A DNA stretch of 64,000 bases from Niveispirillum cyanobacteriorum (GCF_002868735.1 NZ_CP025612.1:1182501-1246500); one strand, 5' to 3'; numbered from the stretch's first letter, positions 38,160 through 48,322 are shown. Numbers and translations: made by a program. The notes: a model not told the origin generated them from the letters alone.

Positions 38160-38267
38160 ACGGATTTTAATGTCCGCAGCACCCGTTCCCCATCGAACCC
38201 TTACGCGCATTTGAACTTCAATGCGGTCGATGCCGTGCGCCCGCACGGCCCATCGATGTGGGGTTTC

Positions 38268-38351
38268 ATGACTGACATCATCCTGATCGCGCTGGCGCTG
38301 GGGCTGTTCGCCCTGGGCGTCGGCTATGCCTATGCCTGCGAGGGGTTGTAA
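38268..38351 (+). CDS. Short hydrophobic ORF preceding kdpF
   Basis: A 27-codon ORF encoding one likely TM helix (MTDIILIALALGLFALGVGY, then AYACEGL). It lies 4 nt before kdpF on the same strand. The composition, single helix and C-terminal Cys suggest a real membrane miniprotein, distinct from KdpF. I recall similar short hydrophobic ORFs in alphaproteobacterial kdp regions but cannot confirm it here. No good ribosome-binding site is obvious (TGTGGGGTTTC). The 108-nt gap before it probably carries the kdp promoter, which I could not define. Confidence 0.5.
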   Translation: MTDIILIALALGLFALGVGYAYACEGL

Positions 38352-38355
38352 GACG

Positions 38356-38442
38356 ATGCTGGATTTGATCCTGGGCGTCGCCACCGCCGTCGGGCTGGCC
38401 CTCTACCTGATCCATGTGCTGTGCCGGCCCGAGCGCTATTAA
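38356..38442 (+). CDS. kdpF: KdpF, small subunit of the K+-transporting ATPase
   Basis: A 28-aa single-TM peptide (LDLILGVATAVGLALYLIHV) ending LCRPERY. The LxRPER(F/Y) ending just before kdpA is characteristic of KdpF, which stabilises the KdpABC complex in the inner membrane. It is followed by kdpA after 27 nt. Confidence 0.88.
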   Translation: MLDLILGVATAVGLALYLIHVLCRPERY

Positions 38443-38469
38443 GCGCCGCCGGCTTTCGGAGTTTCCGAT

Positions 38470-40179
38470 TTGACCCTGATCGGCTGGATGCAGATCGCGC
38501 TGTTCTGCGCGGTTATCATCGCCGTCACACGGCCGCTTGGCGGCTTCATGACGCGCATCTTCGCGGGGGAACGCACCCTGCTTTCCCCCCTTCTCTCCCC
38601 CGTTGAAACGGGGCTCTACAAACTGGCCGGCGTGGACGCGCGGACGGAGCAGCATTGGCTGACATATGCCTTGTCCATGCTGCTGTTCAATCTGGCCGGT
38701 ATGCTGTTCCTCTATGGCATTTTGCGCCTGCAGGACCTGCTGCCGCTGAACCCGCAGGGGCTGCCGGCGGTGGCGCCTGAACTGGCCTTCAATACCGCCA
38801 TCAGTTTTGTCACCAACACCAACTGGCAATCTTATGGTGGGGAAACCACCATGAGCTACCTCAGCCAGATGGCCGGGCTGACGGTGCAGAATTTCCTGTC
38901 AGCGGCTACGGGCATCGCGCTGGCCCTGGCGCTGGTGCGCGGCTTTGCCCGGCGGTCGGCCAGGACCATCGGCAATTTCTGGGTCGATATGACCCGCGCC
39001 ACGCTATACCTGCTGCTGCCCTTCAGCATCCTGGCCGCCCTGTTCTTCATCTGGCAGGGGGTCCCGCAGAATTTCGACGCCTATACTGTAGCGGCGACGG
39101 TGGAGGGAGCGCAGCAGACCATCGCCCAGGGGCCGGTAGCCAGCCAGTTGGCCATCAAGATGCTGGGCACCAATGGTGGCGGCTTCTTCAACGCCAATTC
39201 CGCCCATCCGTTTGAAAACCCGACGGCCCTGTCGAATTTCGTGCAGATGCTGCTGATCTTCGCCATTGGCGCCGGGTTGACCAACCTGTTCGGGCGCGCG
39301 GTCGGCAATGAGAAGCAGGGCTGGGCCATTCTGGCCGCCATGGGCGTGCTGTTCATCGCCGGTGTGGCCCTGGCCTATTGGGCGGAGGCCGGGGGCAACC
39401 CGCTGCTGGCCGGGTTCCATGTCGATCAGACGCTGGGCAATATGGAGGGCAAGGAGGTGCGGTTCGGGACCGCCATGTCCGCCCTGTTCGCGGTCATCAC
39501 CACCGCCGCGTCCTGCGGGGCCGTCAATGCCATGCATGACAGCTTCATGCCGCTGGGCGGGATGGTGCCGATGATCAACATGGCGCTGGGAGAAATCATT
39601 GTCGGCGGCGTCGGGGCCGGGCTTTACGGCATGCTGCTGATGGCCATCATCGCCCTGTTCGTGGCCGGCCTGATGGTGGGTCGCACGCCGGAATATGTCG
39701 GCAAGAAGCTGGAAGCACGGGAGATTAAGATGACTGTGCTGACCATCCTGGCCATGCCGGCCATGATCCTGCTGTTCACTTCGGTGGCCGTAGTCATCGC
39801 ACCGGGCCTTGCCGGCATTCAGGATGCGGGACCGCATGGTTTCTCCGAGGTGCTGTACGCCTACACCTCCGCCGCCGCCAATAATGGCAGCGCCTTTGCG
39901 GGGCTGACGGCAAGCAATGGCTGGTACGCGGTCACCCTTGGCATCGCCATGTTCGTGGGCCGGTTCTTCATCATCGTGCCCATGCTGGCCGCTGCCGGGT
40001 CGTTGGCGTCCAAAAAACTCGTGCCACCGTCAGCAGGCACCTTTCCCACCACCGGCCCGCTGTTTGTCGGGTTGCTGGTGACAATGATCCTGATTGTCGG
40101 CGGTCTGACCTATTTCCCTGCCCTGTCGCTGGGCCCGGTGGTGGAGCATCTGATGCTAACCGCCGCCGTGACCCCGTGA
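38470..40179 (+). CDS. kdpA: K+-transporting ATPase, KdpA channel subunit
   Basis: A 569-aa potassium-binding and translocating subunit of the high-affinity Kdp P-type ATPase, with about ten TM helices. The four selectivity-filter/pore regions are visible: [51 protein letters not shown] and [12 protein letters not shown]. It starts with TTG behind CGGAG, giving the N-terminus [12 protein letters not shown]; an ATG seven codons later is the alternative. Its stop overlaps the region of the kdpB start. Confidence 0.95.
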   Translation: MTLIGWMQIALFCAVIIAVTRPLGGFMTRIFAGERTLLSPLLSPVETGLYKLAGVDARTEQHWLTYALSMLLFNLAGMLFLYGILRLQDLLPLNPQGLPAVAPELAFNTAISFVTNTNWQSYGGETTMSYLSQMAGLTVQNFLSAATGIALALALVRGFARRSARTIGNFWVDMTRATLYLLLPFSILAALFFIWQGVPQNFDAYTVAATVEGAQQTIAQGPVASQLAIKMLGTNGGGFFNANSAHPFENPTALSNFVQMLLIFAIGAGLTNLFGRAVGNEKQGWAILAAMGVLFIAGVALAYWAEAGGNPLLAGFHVDQTLGNMEGKEVRFGTAMSALFAVITTAASCGAVNAMHDSFMPLGGMVPMINMALGEIIVGGVGAGLYGMLLMAIIALFVAGLMVGRTPEYVGKKLEAREIKMTVLTILAMPAMILLFTSVAVVIAPGLAGIQDAGPHGFSEVLYAYTSAAANNGSAFAGLTASNGWYAVTLGIAMFVGRFFIIVPMLAAAGSLASKKLVPPSAGTFPTTGPLFVGLLVTMILIVGGLTYFPALSLGPVVEHLMLTAAVTP

Positions 40180-40196
40180 GCGACCGGAGAATGAAC

Positions 40197-42287
40197 ATGC
40201 GAAACGCAGATATCGTCACGGGCCATGGCAATAAGCGGCTGGCCCGCAGCTCCGTCTTGGACGGGGCAATCCTGTGGCCTGCGATCCGGGCCAGCTATGC
40301 CAAGCTGCACCCGGCTGTGCTGGTGCGCAATCCGGTGATGTTCCTGGTGGCTGTCGTCGCGGCGCTCAGCACCGGGTTGTTGATCCGCGACCTGGCGGTG
40401 GGCAATGACAGCACGGGCTTTTCATTGCAGATCGTGCTGTGGCTTTGGTTCACGGTGCTGTTCGCCAACTTCGCGGAGGCTGTGGCGGAGGGCCGGGGCA
40501 AGGCCCAGGCGGCCAGCCTGCGCCGCGCCAGGACGGAGGCCATGGCCCGCCGCCTGTCAGGCACGGACCTGTCGGGCGGCACCGAAACCGTACCCGCCGC
40601 CATCCTGGCTGTTGGTGACCATGTCGTTGTGACGGCGGGTGAACTGATCCCCAGCGATGGCGAGATCGTGGAGGGCATCGCCACCGTCGATGAAAGCGCC
40701 ATCACGGGCGAAAGCGCACCGGTGATCCGCGAAAGCGGCGGCGACCGATCAGCGGTGACGGGCGGCACCCGTGTCCTGTCGGACCAGATCATCGTACGCA
40801 TCACGGCGGCCCAGGGCTCCACCTTCCTGGACCGGATGATCGCCCTGGTCGAAGGCGCGGAACGACAGAAGACGCCGAATGAAATCGCGCTCAACCTGCT
40901 GCTGGTCGGCCTGTCGCTGATCTTTCTGCTGGCCGTTGTCTCCATTCCCGGTTTCGCGCTGTATGCGGGCGGGTCGGTGTCGGTGATCGTGCTGGTGGCC
41001 CTGTTCGTCACACTGATCCCCACCACCATCGGGGCACTTCTGTCGGCCATCGGCATTGCCGGCATGGACCGTCTGGTGCGGTTCAACGTGCTGGCAACCT
41101 CCGGCCGCGCGGTGGAGGCGGCGGGCGATGTCGATACGCTGCTGCTGGACAAGACGGGCACCATCACCCTGGGCAACCGCCACGCTACCGAATTCCTGCC
41201 CGTGCAGGGCGTAACGGAACGGGAACTGGCCGAAGCCGCCCAATTGTCCAGCCTGTCCGATGAGACGCCGGAGGGTCGGTCCATCGTTGTCCTGGCCAAG
41301 GAAAAGTATGGCCTGCGCCAGCCAGAGATCGCGCATCAGGAGGCGCGCTTCGTGCCCTTTGCCGCCCAGACGCGGATGAGCGGGGTCGACATTGCCGGTG
41401 TCGCCATCCGCAAGGGGGCCGTGGATGCCGTCCTACGGCATGTCGCGGCCCAGCGCGGCACGGGTCAGGTGAAGATGCCGGAACTGGAGGCGCTGGCCGA
41501 ACGCATCGCCAAGGCGGGCGGTACGCCGCTGGCCGTGGTGCGCGGTGACCGGGTCCTGGGCATCGTGCATCTGAAGGATATCATCAAGGGCGGCATCCGC
41601 GACCGTTTCGCCGAACTGCGCCGTATGGGCATCCGTACCGTGATGATCACGGGCGACAATCCCCTGACGGCGGCGGCCATCGCGGCAGAGGCCGGGGTGG
41701 ATGATTTCCTGGCCCAGGCCACGCCAGAGGACAAGTTGAACCTGATCCGCAAAGAACAGGCCGATGGACGGCTGGTTGCCATGTGCGGCGATGGCACCAA
41801 CGATGCCCCGGCCCTGGCCCAGGCGGATGTCGGTGTCGCCATGAATACCGGCACCCAGGCCGCGCGTGAGGCCGGCAACATGGTGGATCTAGACAGCGAT
41901 CCGACCAAGCTGATCGAGATCGTGTCCATCGGCAAACAGCTGCTGATGACGCGCGGCAGCCTGACCACCTTCTCCATCGCCAATGATGTCGCGAAATATT
42001 TCGCCATCATCCCCGCCATGTTCGCGGGCATTTATCCGGTGCTGGGCAGCTTAAACATCATGGGCCTCTCCACCCCGCAGTCGGCCATCCTGTCGGCCAT
42101 CATCTTCAACGCCCTGATCATCATCGCGCTGATCCCGCTGGCACTGAAGGGCGTGGCCTACCGTGCGCGGTCGGCGGCCAGCCAACTGTCCCGCAACCTG
42201 CTGATCTATGGCATCGGCGGTCTGGTGGTGCCGTTTGCCGGCATCAAGCTGATCGACATGGCCGTCACGGCCCTGGGCCTTGTGTAA
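40197..42287 (+). CDS. kdpB: K+-transporting ATPase, KdpB catalytic subunit
   Basis: A 696-aa P-type ATPase subunit. It carries the actuator motif [10 protein letters not shown], the phosphorylation motif [13 protein letters not shown], the hinge [20 protein letters not shown] and the Kdp-type Ser-containing regulatory segment near [11 protein letters not shown]. It hydrolyses ATP to drive K+ uptake through KdpA. The ATG at 40197 (RNADIVTG) has GGAG seven nt upstream; an ATG at 40191 and a GTG at 40176 overlapping the kdpA stop are in frame. Confidence 0.95.
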   Translation: MRNADIVTGHGNKRLARSSVLDGAILWPAIRASYAKLHPAVLVRNPVMFLVAVVAALSTGLLIRDLAVGNDSTGFSLQIVLWLWFTVLFANFAEAVAEGRGKAQAASLRRARTEAMARRLSGTDLSGGTETVPAAILAVGDHVVVTAGELIPSDGEIVEGIATVDESAITGESAPVIRESGGDRSAVTGGTRVLSDQIIVRITAAQGSTFLDRMIALVEGAERQKTPNEIALNLLLVGLSLIFLLAVVSIPGFALYAGGSVSVIVLVALFVTLIPTTIGALLSAIGIAGMDRLVRFNVLATSGRAVEAAGDVDTLLLDKTGTITLGNRHATEFLPVQGVTERELAEAAQLSSLSDETPEGRSIVVLAKEKYGLRQPEIAHQEARFVPFAAQTRMSGVDIAGVAIRKGAVDAVLRHVAAQRGTGQVKMPELEALAERIAKAGGTPLAVVRGDRVLGIVHLKDIIKGGIRDRFAELRRMGIRTVMITGDNPLTAAAIAAEAGVDDFLAQATPEDKLNLIRKEQADGRLVAMCGDGTNDAPALAQADVGVAMNTGTQAAREAGNMVDLDSDPTKLIEIVSIGKQLLMTRGSLTTFSIANDVAKYFAIIPAMFAGIYPVLGSLNIMGLSTPQSAILSAIIFNALIIIALIPLALKGVAYRARSAASQLSRNLLIYGIGGLVVPFAGIKLIDMAVTALGLV

Positions 42288-42299
42288 GGAGTTCCAATC

Positions 42300-42884
42300 A
42301 TGTTGAAGGAAATGCGTCCCGCCCTGGTCTTGCTGGTGCTGTTCACCCTGATCTGCGGCCTGGGCTATCCACTGCTGATCAGCGGGATCGGTCAGTCCGT
42401 GTTTCCGCATCAGGCGGGCGGGAGTCTGATCCGCAATGAAGATGGTGCGGTCATCGGGTCCGAACTGATCGGTCAATCCTTCACAGACGACCGCTATTTC
42501 TGGCCGCGCCCGTCGGCGGCGGGCAGCAATGGCTATGATGCCGGTGCGTCCAGCGGGTCGAACCTTGGCCCCACCAGTGCCGCCCTCACGGAGCGGGTAA
42601 AGAAGGATGCCGAACGGCTGGGTGCCGATGCTGGCAACAAGGTCCCGACCGATCTTGTGACAGCATCAGGCAGCGGGCTGGACCCCCACATCACCCCCGC
42701 CGCCGCCTATTTCCAAGTGGCCCGCGTGGCCAAGGCGCGGGGCCTGGACGAGGCGGTCGTGCGGCAGATAGTCGATACCCGTATCGAACAGCCCCTGCTG
42801 GGGCTTTTGGGGGAACAGCGTGTCAATGTCCTGATGCTGAACCTGGCGCTGGACGGCAAAGGCGGGGAACGGACAGCGAGGTGA
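42300..42884 (+). CDS. kdpC: K+-transporting ATPase, KdpC subunit
   Basis: A 194-aa KdpC with one N-terminal TM helix ([20 protein letters not shown]) and a periplasmic domain showing [21 protein letters not shown] split near residue 65, SGSNLGPTS and the signature [22 protein letters not shown]. It ends the kdpFABC operon, 12 nt after kdpB. No kdpD or kdpE follows, so the regulator must be elsewhere or absent. Confidence 0.94.
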   Translation: MLKEMRPALVLLVLFTLICGLGYPLLISGIGQSVFPHQAGGSLIRNEDGAVIGSELIGQSFTDDRYFWPRPSAAGSNGYDAGASSGSNLGPTSAALTERVKKDAERLGADAGNKVPTDLVTASGSGLDPHITPAAAYFQVARVAKARGLDEAVVRQIVDTRIEQPLLGLLGEQRVNVLMLNLALDGKGGERTAR

Positions 42885-43014
42885 ACCGGGAGCATTGTCG
42901 GGGAGGCGCGTCGCCCTTTTACCCGGACGTGGAAATGTCAGACGCATTTAGCGTATCCTGCCACAGCTTAACAGGGCGTCCGCCGGGGGCACCATGGAGC
43001 ATGACGGAGCCGAG

Positions 43015-43860
43015 ATGTCCGCCTCACACCGCTCGTTGACGATGATTGCCGCTGCGGCCTTACGCAAAGGCTATCCTCACCTGGCGCGCGTGGCCTGTAC
43101 GGAGGAACTGAAGCAACAGCCCGACAGCCACGAGGCCCGGCGGCTCTTGTCCATCGTGAATGATAGAGAACGGTTGTTTCAGGCAAGCTCCCCCTTGCTC
43201 GCCTATCGCGCCAATATCAACAGCCAGAATGGCGAGGATGGTATCCTGGCCGAAATTCTGATGCGGTTGAATATCGGTACCGGCTGGTTCTGCGAATTCG
43301 GGGCCTGGGACGGCATCCATCTCAGCAACAGCTTCGCCCTGGCCTGCCAGGGATGGCGCGGAGTATATATCGAAGGCGATGAGGCGAAGTATCAGGATCT
43401 TCTGCAAACCTGTGCGAAGTTTCCGCCGGACGCTCTGTATCCGATCAGCGCATTCGTCCATGAAAGCGAGGAAGGCCGCACGCTTGACGCGCTGCTGTCC
43501 ACCACCCCCATTCCGGCGGAGTTCGAGGTACTGAGCATCGATATCGACAGCAGCGACTATCACATCTGGAAGTCGCTGCTGTCCTATCGGCCCAAGATCG
43601 TGATCGTGGAGGTCAACAGCACAATCCCGACGCCGGTCGTCGCGATCCATGGTGAGGGTGTGTCAGGCTCAAGCTTTCAGGCAATGGCCAATCTTGCACG
43701 GGAAAAGGGCTATACCCCCGTCTGCCACACCGGCAACCTGATCGCGGTGCGCGACGATCTTGTGGAACCATTGGGCCTGCCGGATTCCGTTCTCCAGAAT
43801 CCGGCAGGGCTGTTCGATCCCAAATGGGTCAGCGCCAGGATTGATCAGCTTTTTGACTGA
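43015..43860 (+). CDS. FkbM-like methyltransferase-fold protein
   Basis: A 281-aa protein. The core resembles the FkbM-type domain found in glycan and polysaccharide clusters: SQNGEDGILAEIL, then WFCEFGAWDGIHLSNSFALA with a motif-I-like acidic/Gly pattern, YIEGDEAKY and VLSIDIDSSDYHIWKSLL. A short N-terminal helical repeat region (ALRKGYPHLARVACTEELKQQPDSHEARR) resembles a single TPR. The reaction is unknown. It stands alone between kdp and the next minus-strand operon. I prefer the ATG at 43015 (GGAG upstream) over the one at 42994. Confidence 0.72.
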   Translation: MSASHRSLTMIAAAALRKGYPHLARVACTEELKQQPDSHEARRLLSIVNDRERLFQASSPLLAYRANINSQNGEDGILAEILMRLNIGTGWFCEFGAWDGIHLSNSFALACQGWRGVYIEGDEAKYQDLLQTCAKFPPDALYPISAFVHESEEGRTLDALLSTTPIPAEFEVLSIDIDSSDYHIWKSLLSYRPKIVIVEVNSTIPTPVVAIHGEGVSGSSFQAMANLAREKGYTPVCHTGNLIAVRDDLVEPLGLPDSVLQNPAGLFDPKWVSARIDQLFD

Positions 43861-43889
43861 CCCGACACTGCCCAGAGTCAGGAGATCCG

Positions 43890-44555
43890 TCAGCGCCGGG
43901 CGACCTTGGTTTCAATCTGGGCCAGCACGGCGTTGATTTCCTCCCGCCGGCCAGCATCGGCAACCTCCCGGCCCGGACGGGGGGCAGCGGCCAACGCGTG
44001 GTTCAGGACGTCACGCGCCTTGGCATACTCCCCCTGCCGAAACAGGAAATCGCCGTAGAAGTAATTGGGGTCGATACCGTCCGGGTTCTGGGCCAGGGCC
44101 TTTTCCAGATAGGCCTTGGCCTTCTTGTCGCTGCCAAAGCCGATGGGGAAGCCCGGCACCTGATAATAAAGGCTGCCCAGCGAGGTATTGACCGATCCGT
44201 CCAGGGCCGTGGGATCGATCTGTTCGGCGGCCTCAAGCTTGGCCTTTGCCTCCTTAACCAGCGACAGCGCGCCCATGCCGCCCTTGATCCCCGCCTCCGA
44301 CGACAGGATGATGGCTTCCCAGATCAAGGGTTCAGCCTTGCCGGGATAAGCGGCGGTGACGGTCTTGGCCTGGTTCGCGAGACCTTCCATATCGGCAAGC
44401 TGCGCATCCTCTCCCTTCACTTCATATTTCACATGCGCCCACCCGGCCTGAAGTTCCGCGACCTTGGCGTCCATGGCGGGATCGGGGGAGGCCAGGGCCG
44501 AACCGGCCAGCAGCAGGGACAGGGTGGCCAGGATCAGTTTCTTGTCAGCGCGCAT
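43890..44555 (-). CDS. Exported TPR-containing protein
   Basis: A 221-aa protein with a signal peptide (KKLILATLSLLLAGSALASP) and TPR-like helices: YPGKAEPLIWEAIILSSEAG, AKAKLEAAEQIDP, GSDKKAKAYLEKALAQNPDG and YFYGDFLFRQGEYAKARDVLNHALAAAP (long motif split over about 150-195). It is predicted periplasmic. Its start lies 11 nt inside the end of the SDR gene, making it the last member of a four-gene coupled operon. It may serve as a scaffold or chaperone for the pathway; no catalytic motif is present. The ATG at 44555 has GGAGA upstream. Confidence 0.75.
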   Translation of the reverse strand: MRADKKLILATLSLLLAGSALASPDPAMDAKVAELQAGWAHVKYEVKGEDAQLADMEGLANQAKTVTAAYPGKAEPLIWEAIILSSEAGIKGGMGALSLVKEAKAKLEAAEQIDPTALDGSVNTSLGSLYYQVPGFPIGFGSDKKAKAYLEKALAQNPDGIDPNYFYGDFLFRQGEYAKARDVLNHALAAAPRPGREVADAGRREEINAVLAQIETKVARR

Positions 44556-45366
44556 GGGTTTTCTCTCCAATCGGCGTGATGGTGGCACCGCCCGTCGGGG
44601 CGGCTATATGCGAGAACAGGCTGGCGGCCTTGGCGTCGTTGCCGGCCAGCGCCCGGTCGACCAGACCGGGGAACAGGGCGTTCAGGCGGGTGAAGAAGGC
44701 TTCGGGCCACCCGATCACCGTTTCGGCCTTGCCCGCCTGGGCCGCGGCCAGGATACGGCGAGCGACCTGGATGGGTTCATCCTGCGCTATGCCGGTCAGT
44801 TCGGCGAAACGCTGCACCAGCGGCCCGTTGAAGCCGGTGCGCACCGCACGCGGGGCCACATGACAGACGGTAATGCCGGTCCCCCGCACTTCCCGCCGCA
44901 GCGCCTGGCTGAAGCCCTTCAGCCCTGCCTTGGCGCTGGAATAGGCTGCGAAATGCGCGAAATTGATGGAGCCAAAGACGGAACCAACATTAACGATGTG
45001 GCCGCGCCCCCGCTGCTTCATGGTGGGCAGCACCGCCTGGGTCAGGGTGACCGGCGCCACGAGGTTGACCAGATAATCACCCAGCAGGTCCGCGGGACGC
45101 TGCCCCTCTACGGGGCCGAAATATTGCCGTCCCGCAATGTTGAACAGCATCTGCGGGGCCAGCAGGCGTGCCTGCTCGGCAGCATGCGCGATGCCAGCCT
45201 GGGTCGACAGGTCGGCGCGGATATGGCGCCCCGGCATGTCGCCACGCCCCAGGGTGGTGACCTGCGCCCCGCGATTGCGCAGCAGGCTGACCAGGGGTGA
45301 TCCGATGCCACCGGCACCGCCAGTGACCAGAATGGTGCGACCTTCCAGGCTTTCCTCATGCAACAT
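44545..45366 (-). CDS. Short-chain dehydrogenase/reductase
   Basis: A 273-aa classical SDR. The cofactor motif ILVTGGAGGIGSPLV (TGxxxGIG) is followed by DLSTQ, the structural FNIAG (NAG-like), catalytic Ser in GSVFGSINFAHFAAYSSAKAG with the YxxxK pair (Tyr-Ser-Ser-Ala-Lys), and the PG-like segment VAPRAVRTGF. The C-terminal part, rich in Phe and Ala (ALFPGLVDRAL), may contact membranes or acyl chains. It overlaps the ligase gene by 11 nt. Likely role: NAD(P)-dependent oxidoreduction of the product of the ligase-oxidase fusion. Confidence 0.87.
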   Translation of the reverse strand: MLHEESLEGRTILVTGGAGGIGSPLVSLLRNRGAQVTTLGRGDMPGRHIRADLSTQAGIAHAAEQARLLAPQMLFNIAGRQYFGPVEGQRPADLLGDYLVNLVAPVTLTQAVLPTMKQRGRGHIVNVGSVFGSINFAHFAAYSSAKAGLKGFSQALRREVRGTGITVCHVAPRAVRTGFNGPLVQRFAELTGIAQDEPIQVARRILAAAQAGKAETVIGWPEAFFTRLNALFPGLVDRALAGNDAKAASLFSHIAAPTGGATITPIGEKTHAR

Positions 45367-47485
45367 GGCGCACCTCATCGGTGTGACGGCTGTGGGGAAT
45401 GGCACGGAACAGGCCGGCGAAAAGACCGAAGATGCGGCTCGCCATGGTGATGATAGCCTGCTGATCCACCGGATCGGTCACCCGGTTCATCAGGGTGCGG
45501 AAGAATTCCATATGCTGGATGTCCAGCGACCCATGGCTGGTCAGATAGCTGAAACAGCTTTTCGGCAGGTTCAGTGACTTGCGCACCGCTTCCGCCCCAT
45601 GGGTGGCGATGGCGGTGCTGGTGCCTTCCAGCACATAGACCATGCCGAAGAAGCCGGCGGCGTTTTCCTCCCGGATGAAGCGGTAGGCCTCATCCACCAT
45701 GGCCTGGGTGGCGGCACGCGGGGCGCCATGGCGTACCATCTCCGCGTTTCCGCCGGCATGGCGGATGTCGTTCAGGATCCATTCCTCGTGCCCCTCCTCC
45801 TCCTCGATATATTCATCCAGGGCGGGGATCAGCCATTCCTGGTCGGGGCGCAAGGCCGCGCGGGCGGTGCGCATCAGCGGCACCGTGTGCTTCACATGGT
45901 GATACGCCTCCGTCAGATAGGCGATGTAGGTTTCCAGGCTGATACGGCCCGTCAGGCCATCCTGGATCTGCGGCACCGACAGCAGGGAAAGGCGCGCCGG
46001 CTCTGTCTCCGTCACCAGACGGTCGAAGAAGGCTTGGGGCATGGGGATTTCATCCTCATTTCGGGATAAAAGGTTGGCATGGGCGGTAGCAATGGCGTCG
46101 CGGCGGGGACGGCCATTGGGTGTCAACATGCCGTTCAGGGGGGTGAAGGCGGGGACGGTGTGCCAGCGGGCGACGCGGGCATAGGGTGGCAGGGCACCAT
46201 TTGCGCGCGCCACCGCCAGTGACAGGGCGGACGGGTCCTGTCCAAGCCGGGTGGGCACGATCAGGACCGTCAGGTCGGCCTGGGCATCGCCGAACAGCAC
46301 CGCCTGGAGGATTTCAGGCTGCGCCGTCAGTTCGGCTTCAACCCATTCCGGTGCGATGTTGCGGCCAAAGGCATTGATGATGACATTGCGCGACCGGCCC
46401 TGGATGGACAGGTACCCGTCCTCATCCAGGCTGCCCAGATCGGCGGTGGCGATGCGGGACAGGGCGGGGTCGCCGCCGACATAGCCCAGGAAGGCATGGT
46501 TGTTAACGCTGACCTCCCTGGTGGCCGGGTCGACCGCCAGATCAAGATGCGGCAGCACGCGGCCCACCGTCCCCACCCGGTTGGCATCAGGGGTGTTCAG
46601 CGCCACCACCGACCCGCATTCCGACAGGCCATAGCCCTGGTAGACCGGCAGACCCAGCATCGCGGCCTGCGCCAGCAGGGAAGGCGCCACCCGCGCCCCA
46701 CCGACAGCCACCAGCCGCAGATCGGGAAGCGTGTGGCCACTTTGCGCCATCGCGGCCATCAGACCGCGCAGCAGTTCCGGTACGAGAATGACGCTGTTCG
46801 CACGAACGGTGGACAGGGCGGCCAAAAGCCGGCCGAAGTCCGGCTGGAAAGGTTGCGCCAGGCCCAGTTCCTCCGGCGAAGTGGCCAGATAATGGCCGCC
46901 GGCCAGCAGCGTGCTGTAAAGGCCCGCGACATTTTCCAGCAGGACCGGCAGGGGCAGGATGGCGACATGGCGGCCCGCATAATCGGTGCCGATCACCTGC
47001 ACCAGGGAGGTTGCCACCTTTTCCAGACCGGCAGCCGACAAGCAGACACCCTTGGGCGTCCCGGTCGTGCCGGAGGTGTAGGTGATCTTGGCCGTACCCA
47101 CCGGCAGCAGCACGGGGGCATGATCCAGGCGATGAAGATAAAGCATCTCCGTGCCCACACGGAGCGCCTGACCGCCATTGCGCGGGATGTCGGTGATCAG
47201 CCAGCCGGCACCGGCATCGGCCAGGGCGTGGCTGCGCTGATCAGGCGTGAAGAAGCCCGGCAATGGCAGGCCGACCAGACCCAGTTCCAGCAAGGCAAGG
47301 TCCAGAACGGCCCAGGCGGCGGAATTGTTGGCCTCCACGGCGACGGGCCGGCGGTCCAGGCCGATATTTTCGCACAGGTCGGCAGCCAGCCGGTCAATGA
47401 CGCCCGACAGGCTGCCGTACGTCCAATCATTGATGGCGGGCTTTGCCGGGTCCTGCATGCGGATGGCAGAAAGAATGCGGCTCAT
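45356..47485 (-). CDS. AMP-dependent acyl ligase fused to a heme-oxygenase-like di-iron oxidase
   Basis: A 709-aa fusion. Residues about 15-470 are an ANL-family adenylating enzyme: phosphate loop ITYTSGTTGTPKGVCLS, A5 GYGLSECGSV, A7-A8 DLGSLDEDGYLSIQGRSRNV with GRNIAPEWVE. The usual catalytic A10 lysine appears to be Arg (LTPNGRPRRDA). Residues about 485-709 match the iron-containing redox enzyme family (Haem_oxygenas_2): Glu526 in LTEAYHHVKH, Glu563-x-x-His566 in EEEEGHEEW, and His651-x3-Asp655-x2-His658 in SHGSLDIQHMEF, so the metal ligands look intact. It would activate a fatty or other carboxylic acid and oxidise it. It overlaps its neighbours on both sides. No carrier protein is present. 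Confidence 0.85.
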   Translation of the reverse strand: MSRILSAIRMQDPAKPAINDWTYGSLSGVIDRLAADLCENIGLDRRPVAVEANNSAAWAVLDLALLELGLVGLPLPGFFTPDQRSHALADAGAGWLITDIPRNGGQALRVGTEMLYLHRLDHAPVLLPVGTAKITYTSGTTGTPKGVCLSAAGLEKVATSLVQVIGTDYAGRHVAILPLPVLLENVAGLYSTLLAGGHYLATSPEELGLAQPFQPDFGRLLAALSTVRANSVILVPELLRGLMAAMAQSGHTLPDLRLVAVGGARVAPSLLAQAAMLGLPVYQGYGLSECGSVVALNTPDANRVGTVGRVLPHLDLAVDPATREVSVNNHAFLGYVGGDPALSRIATADLGSLDEDGYLSIQGRSRNVIINAFGRNIAPEWVEAELTAQPEILQAVLFGDAQADLTVLIVPTRLGQDPSALSLAVARANGALPPYARVARWHTVPAFTPLNGMLTPNGRPRRDAIATAHANLLSRNEDEIPMPQAFFDRLVTETEPARLSLLSVPQIQDGLTGRISLETYIAYLTEAYHHVKHTVPLMRTARAALRPDQEWLIPALDEYIEEEEGHEEWILNDIRHAGGNAEMVRHGAPRAATQAMVDEAYRFIREENAAGFFGMVYVLEGTSTAIATHGAEAVRKSLNLPKSCFSYLTSHGSLDIQHMEFFRTLMNRVTDPVDQQAIITMASRIFGLFAGLFRAIPHSRHTDEVRHVA

Positions 47486-48216
47486 GCAATCACCTCAGGC
47501 GCCGAAATGGCGGGATGCAGACGGGGAAAGGTTGGGAAGGAGGGCAGCGCCTGCCGCGCATCGCCGGCCAGGAAACGGTCAAGGCTTTCAGCGCCAAACG
47601 CGACATTGCCGCAGACCACGCGCGGATCGTTGGCGTAGTAGCTGCCCCAGGCGGCAGCGGCGGGACCGACGCGGTCGGGCGTGGCACAGCCCAGCTCGAC
47701 AGGATCGAAGCCGATCTGCCGGAACAGGCGGCGCAGCGGGCGAGTGGCGGTAACCACGGCCTTTTCATACCCCTGGCCATGCAGATAGGCGGCCAGCGCC
47801 ATGAACAGCAGGTAAGACGCCCCGGCTTCTGCGGCGGCCAGATTGCCGATCTCCACCACCTGGCCCCGCGCTGGCTGATCGGGGATCAGGGTTTCGACCG
47901 GCTGGTCCAGATAGGTTTCCAGGAAAAGGGGACCGGTGCCCGCCGGGCGGAAGCCGACACCCGCCAGGATATGGTCGTCGGCGTCACGCAGGCTCATCAG
48001 CATCGGATGGGTGATGGTGATGTCACCGCCATAAGTCTGCGCATAGGTGTTGCGGATCATCGCCTCCACCCGTCGCCGTTCGGGGGCGAAATTGTGGGTG
48101 ATGGCCACAACAGCCGGGCGGCAGCGTGTCAGGGTTCCCAGCCGTTCGGCATCGAACCGCAGGCTGCCCCGCACCCCCTCATCATCGCGCATCAGCATTT
48201 CAATCACAGGCGTCAC
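47482..48216 (-). CDS. Thermostable hemolysin family protein (GNAT-like fold)
   Basis: A 244-aa protein resembling the thermostable hemolysin (delta-VPH, T_hemolysin) family, which is related to GNAT acyltransferases and autoinducer synthases. Recognisable parts are VEAMIRNTYAQTYGGDITITHPMLMSL (split around residue 60), LETYLDQPVETLI, VVEIGNLAAAEAGASYLLFMALAAYL and RLFRQIGFDPVELG. Despite the family name it has no signal peptide and is probably a cytoplasmic acyltransferase. It is the first gene of the operon and overlaps the ligase start by 4 nt. The start is uncertain: GTG at 48216, or another GTG/ATG up to seven codons later. Confidence 0.78.
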   Translation of the reverse strand: MTPVIEMLMRDDEGVRGSLRFDAERLGTLTRCRPAVVAITHNFAPERRRVEAMIRNTYAQTYGGDITITHPMLMSLRDADDHILAGVGFRPAGTGPLFLETYLDQPVETLIPDQPARGQVVEIGNLAAAEAGASYLLFMALAAYLHGQGYEKAVVTATRPLRRLFRQIGFDPVELGCATPDRVGPAAAAWGSYYANDPRVVCGNVAFGAESLDRFLAGDARQALPSFPTFPRLHPAISAPEVIA

Positions 48217-48322
48217 TCCGCCGGTTGGATTGGCCGGTTTCAGCGGCCTTCAAATGCATGACGGCACCGCCCGCAGTGGACCGCAGGTGCGAACGGAAAA
48301 AATTTTGAGGCTGTGGCGAAAA

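Noticed and set aside
47482-48216. Taking the thermostable hemolysin label literally as a secreted toxin
   Set aside because: No signal peptide is present, and the GNAT-like features and biosynthetic operon argue for a cytoplasmic acyltransferase-like role.
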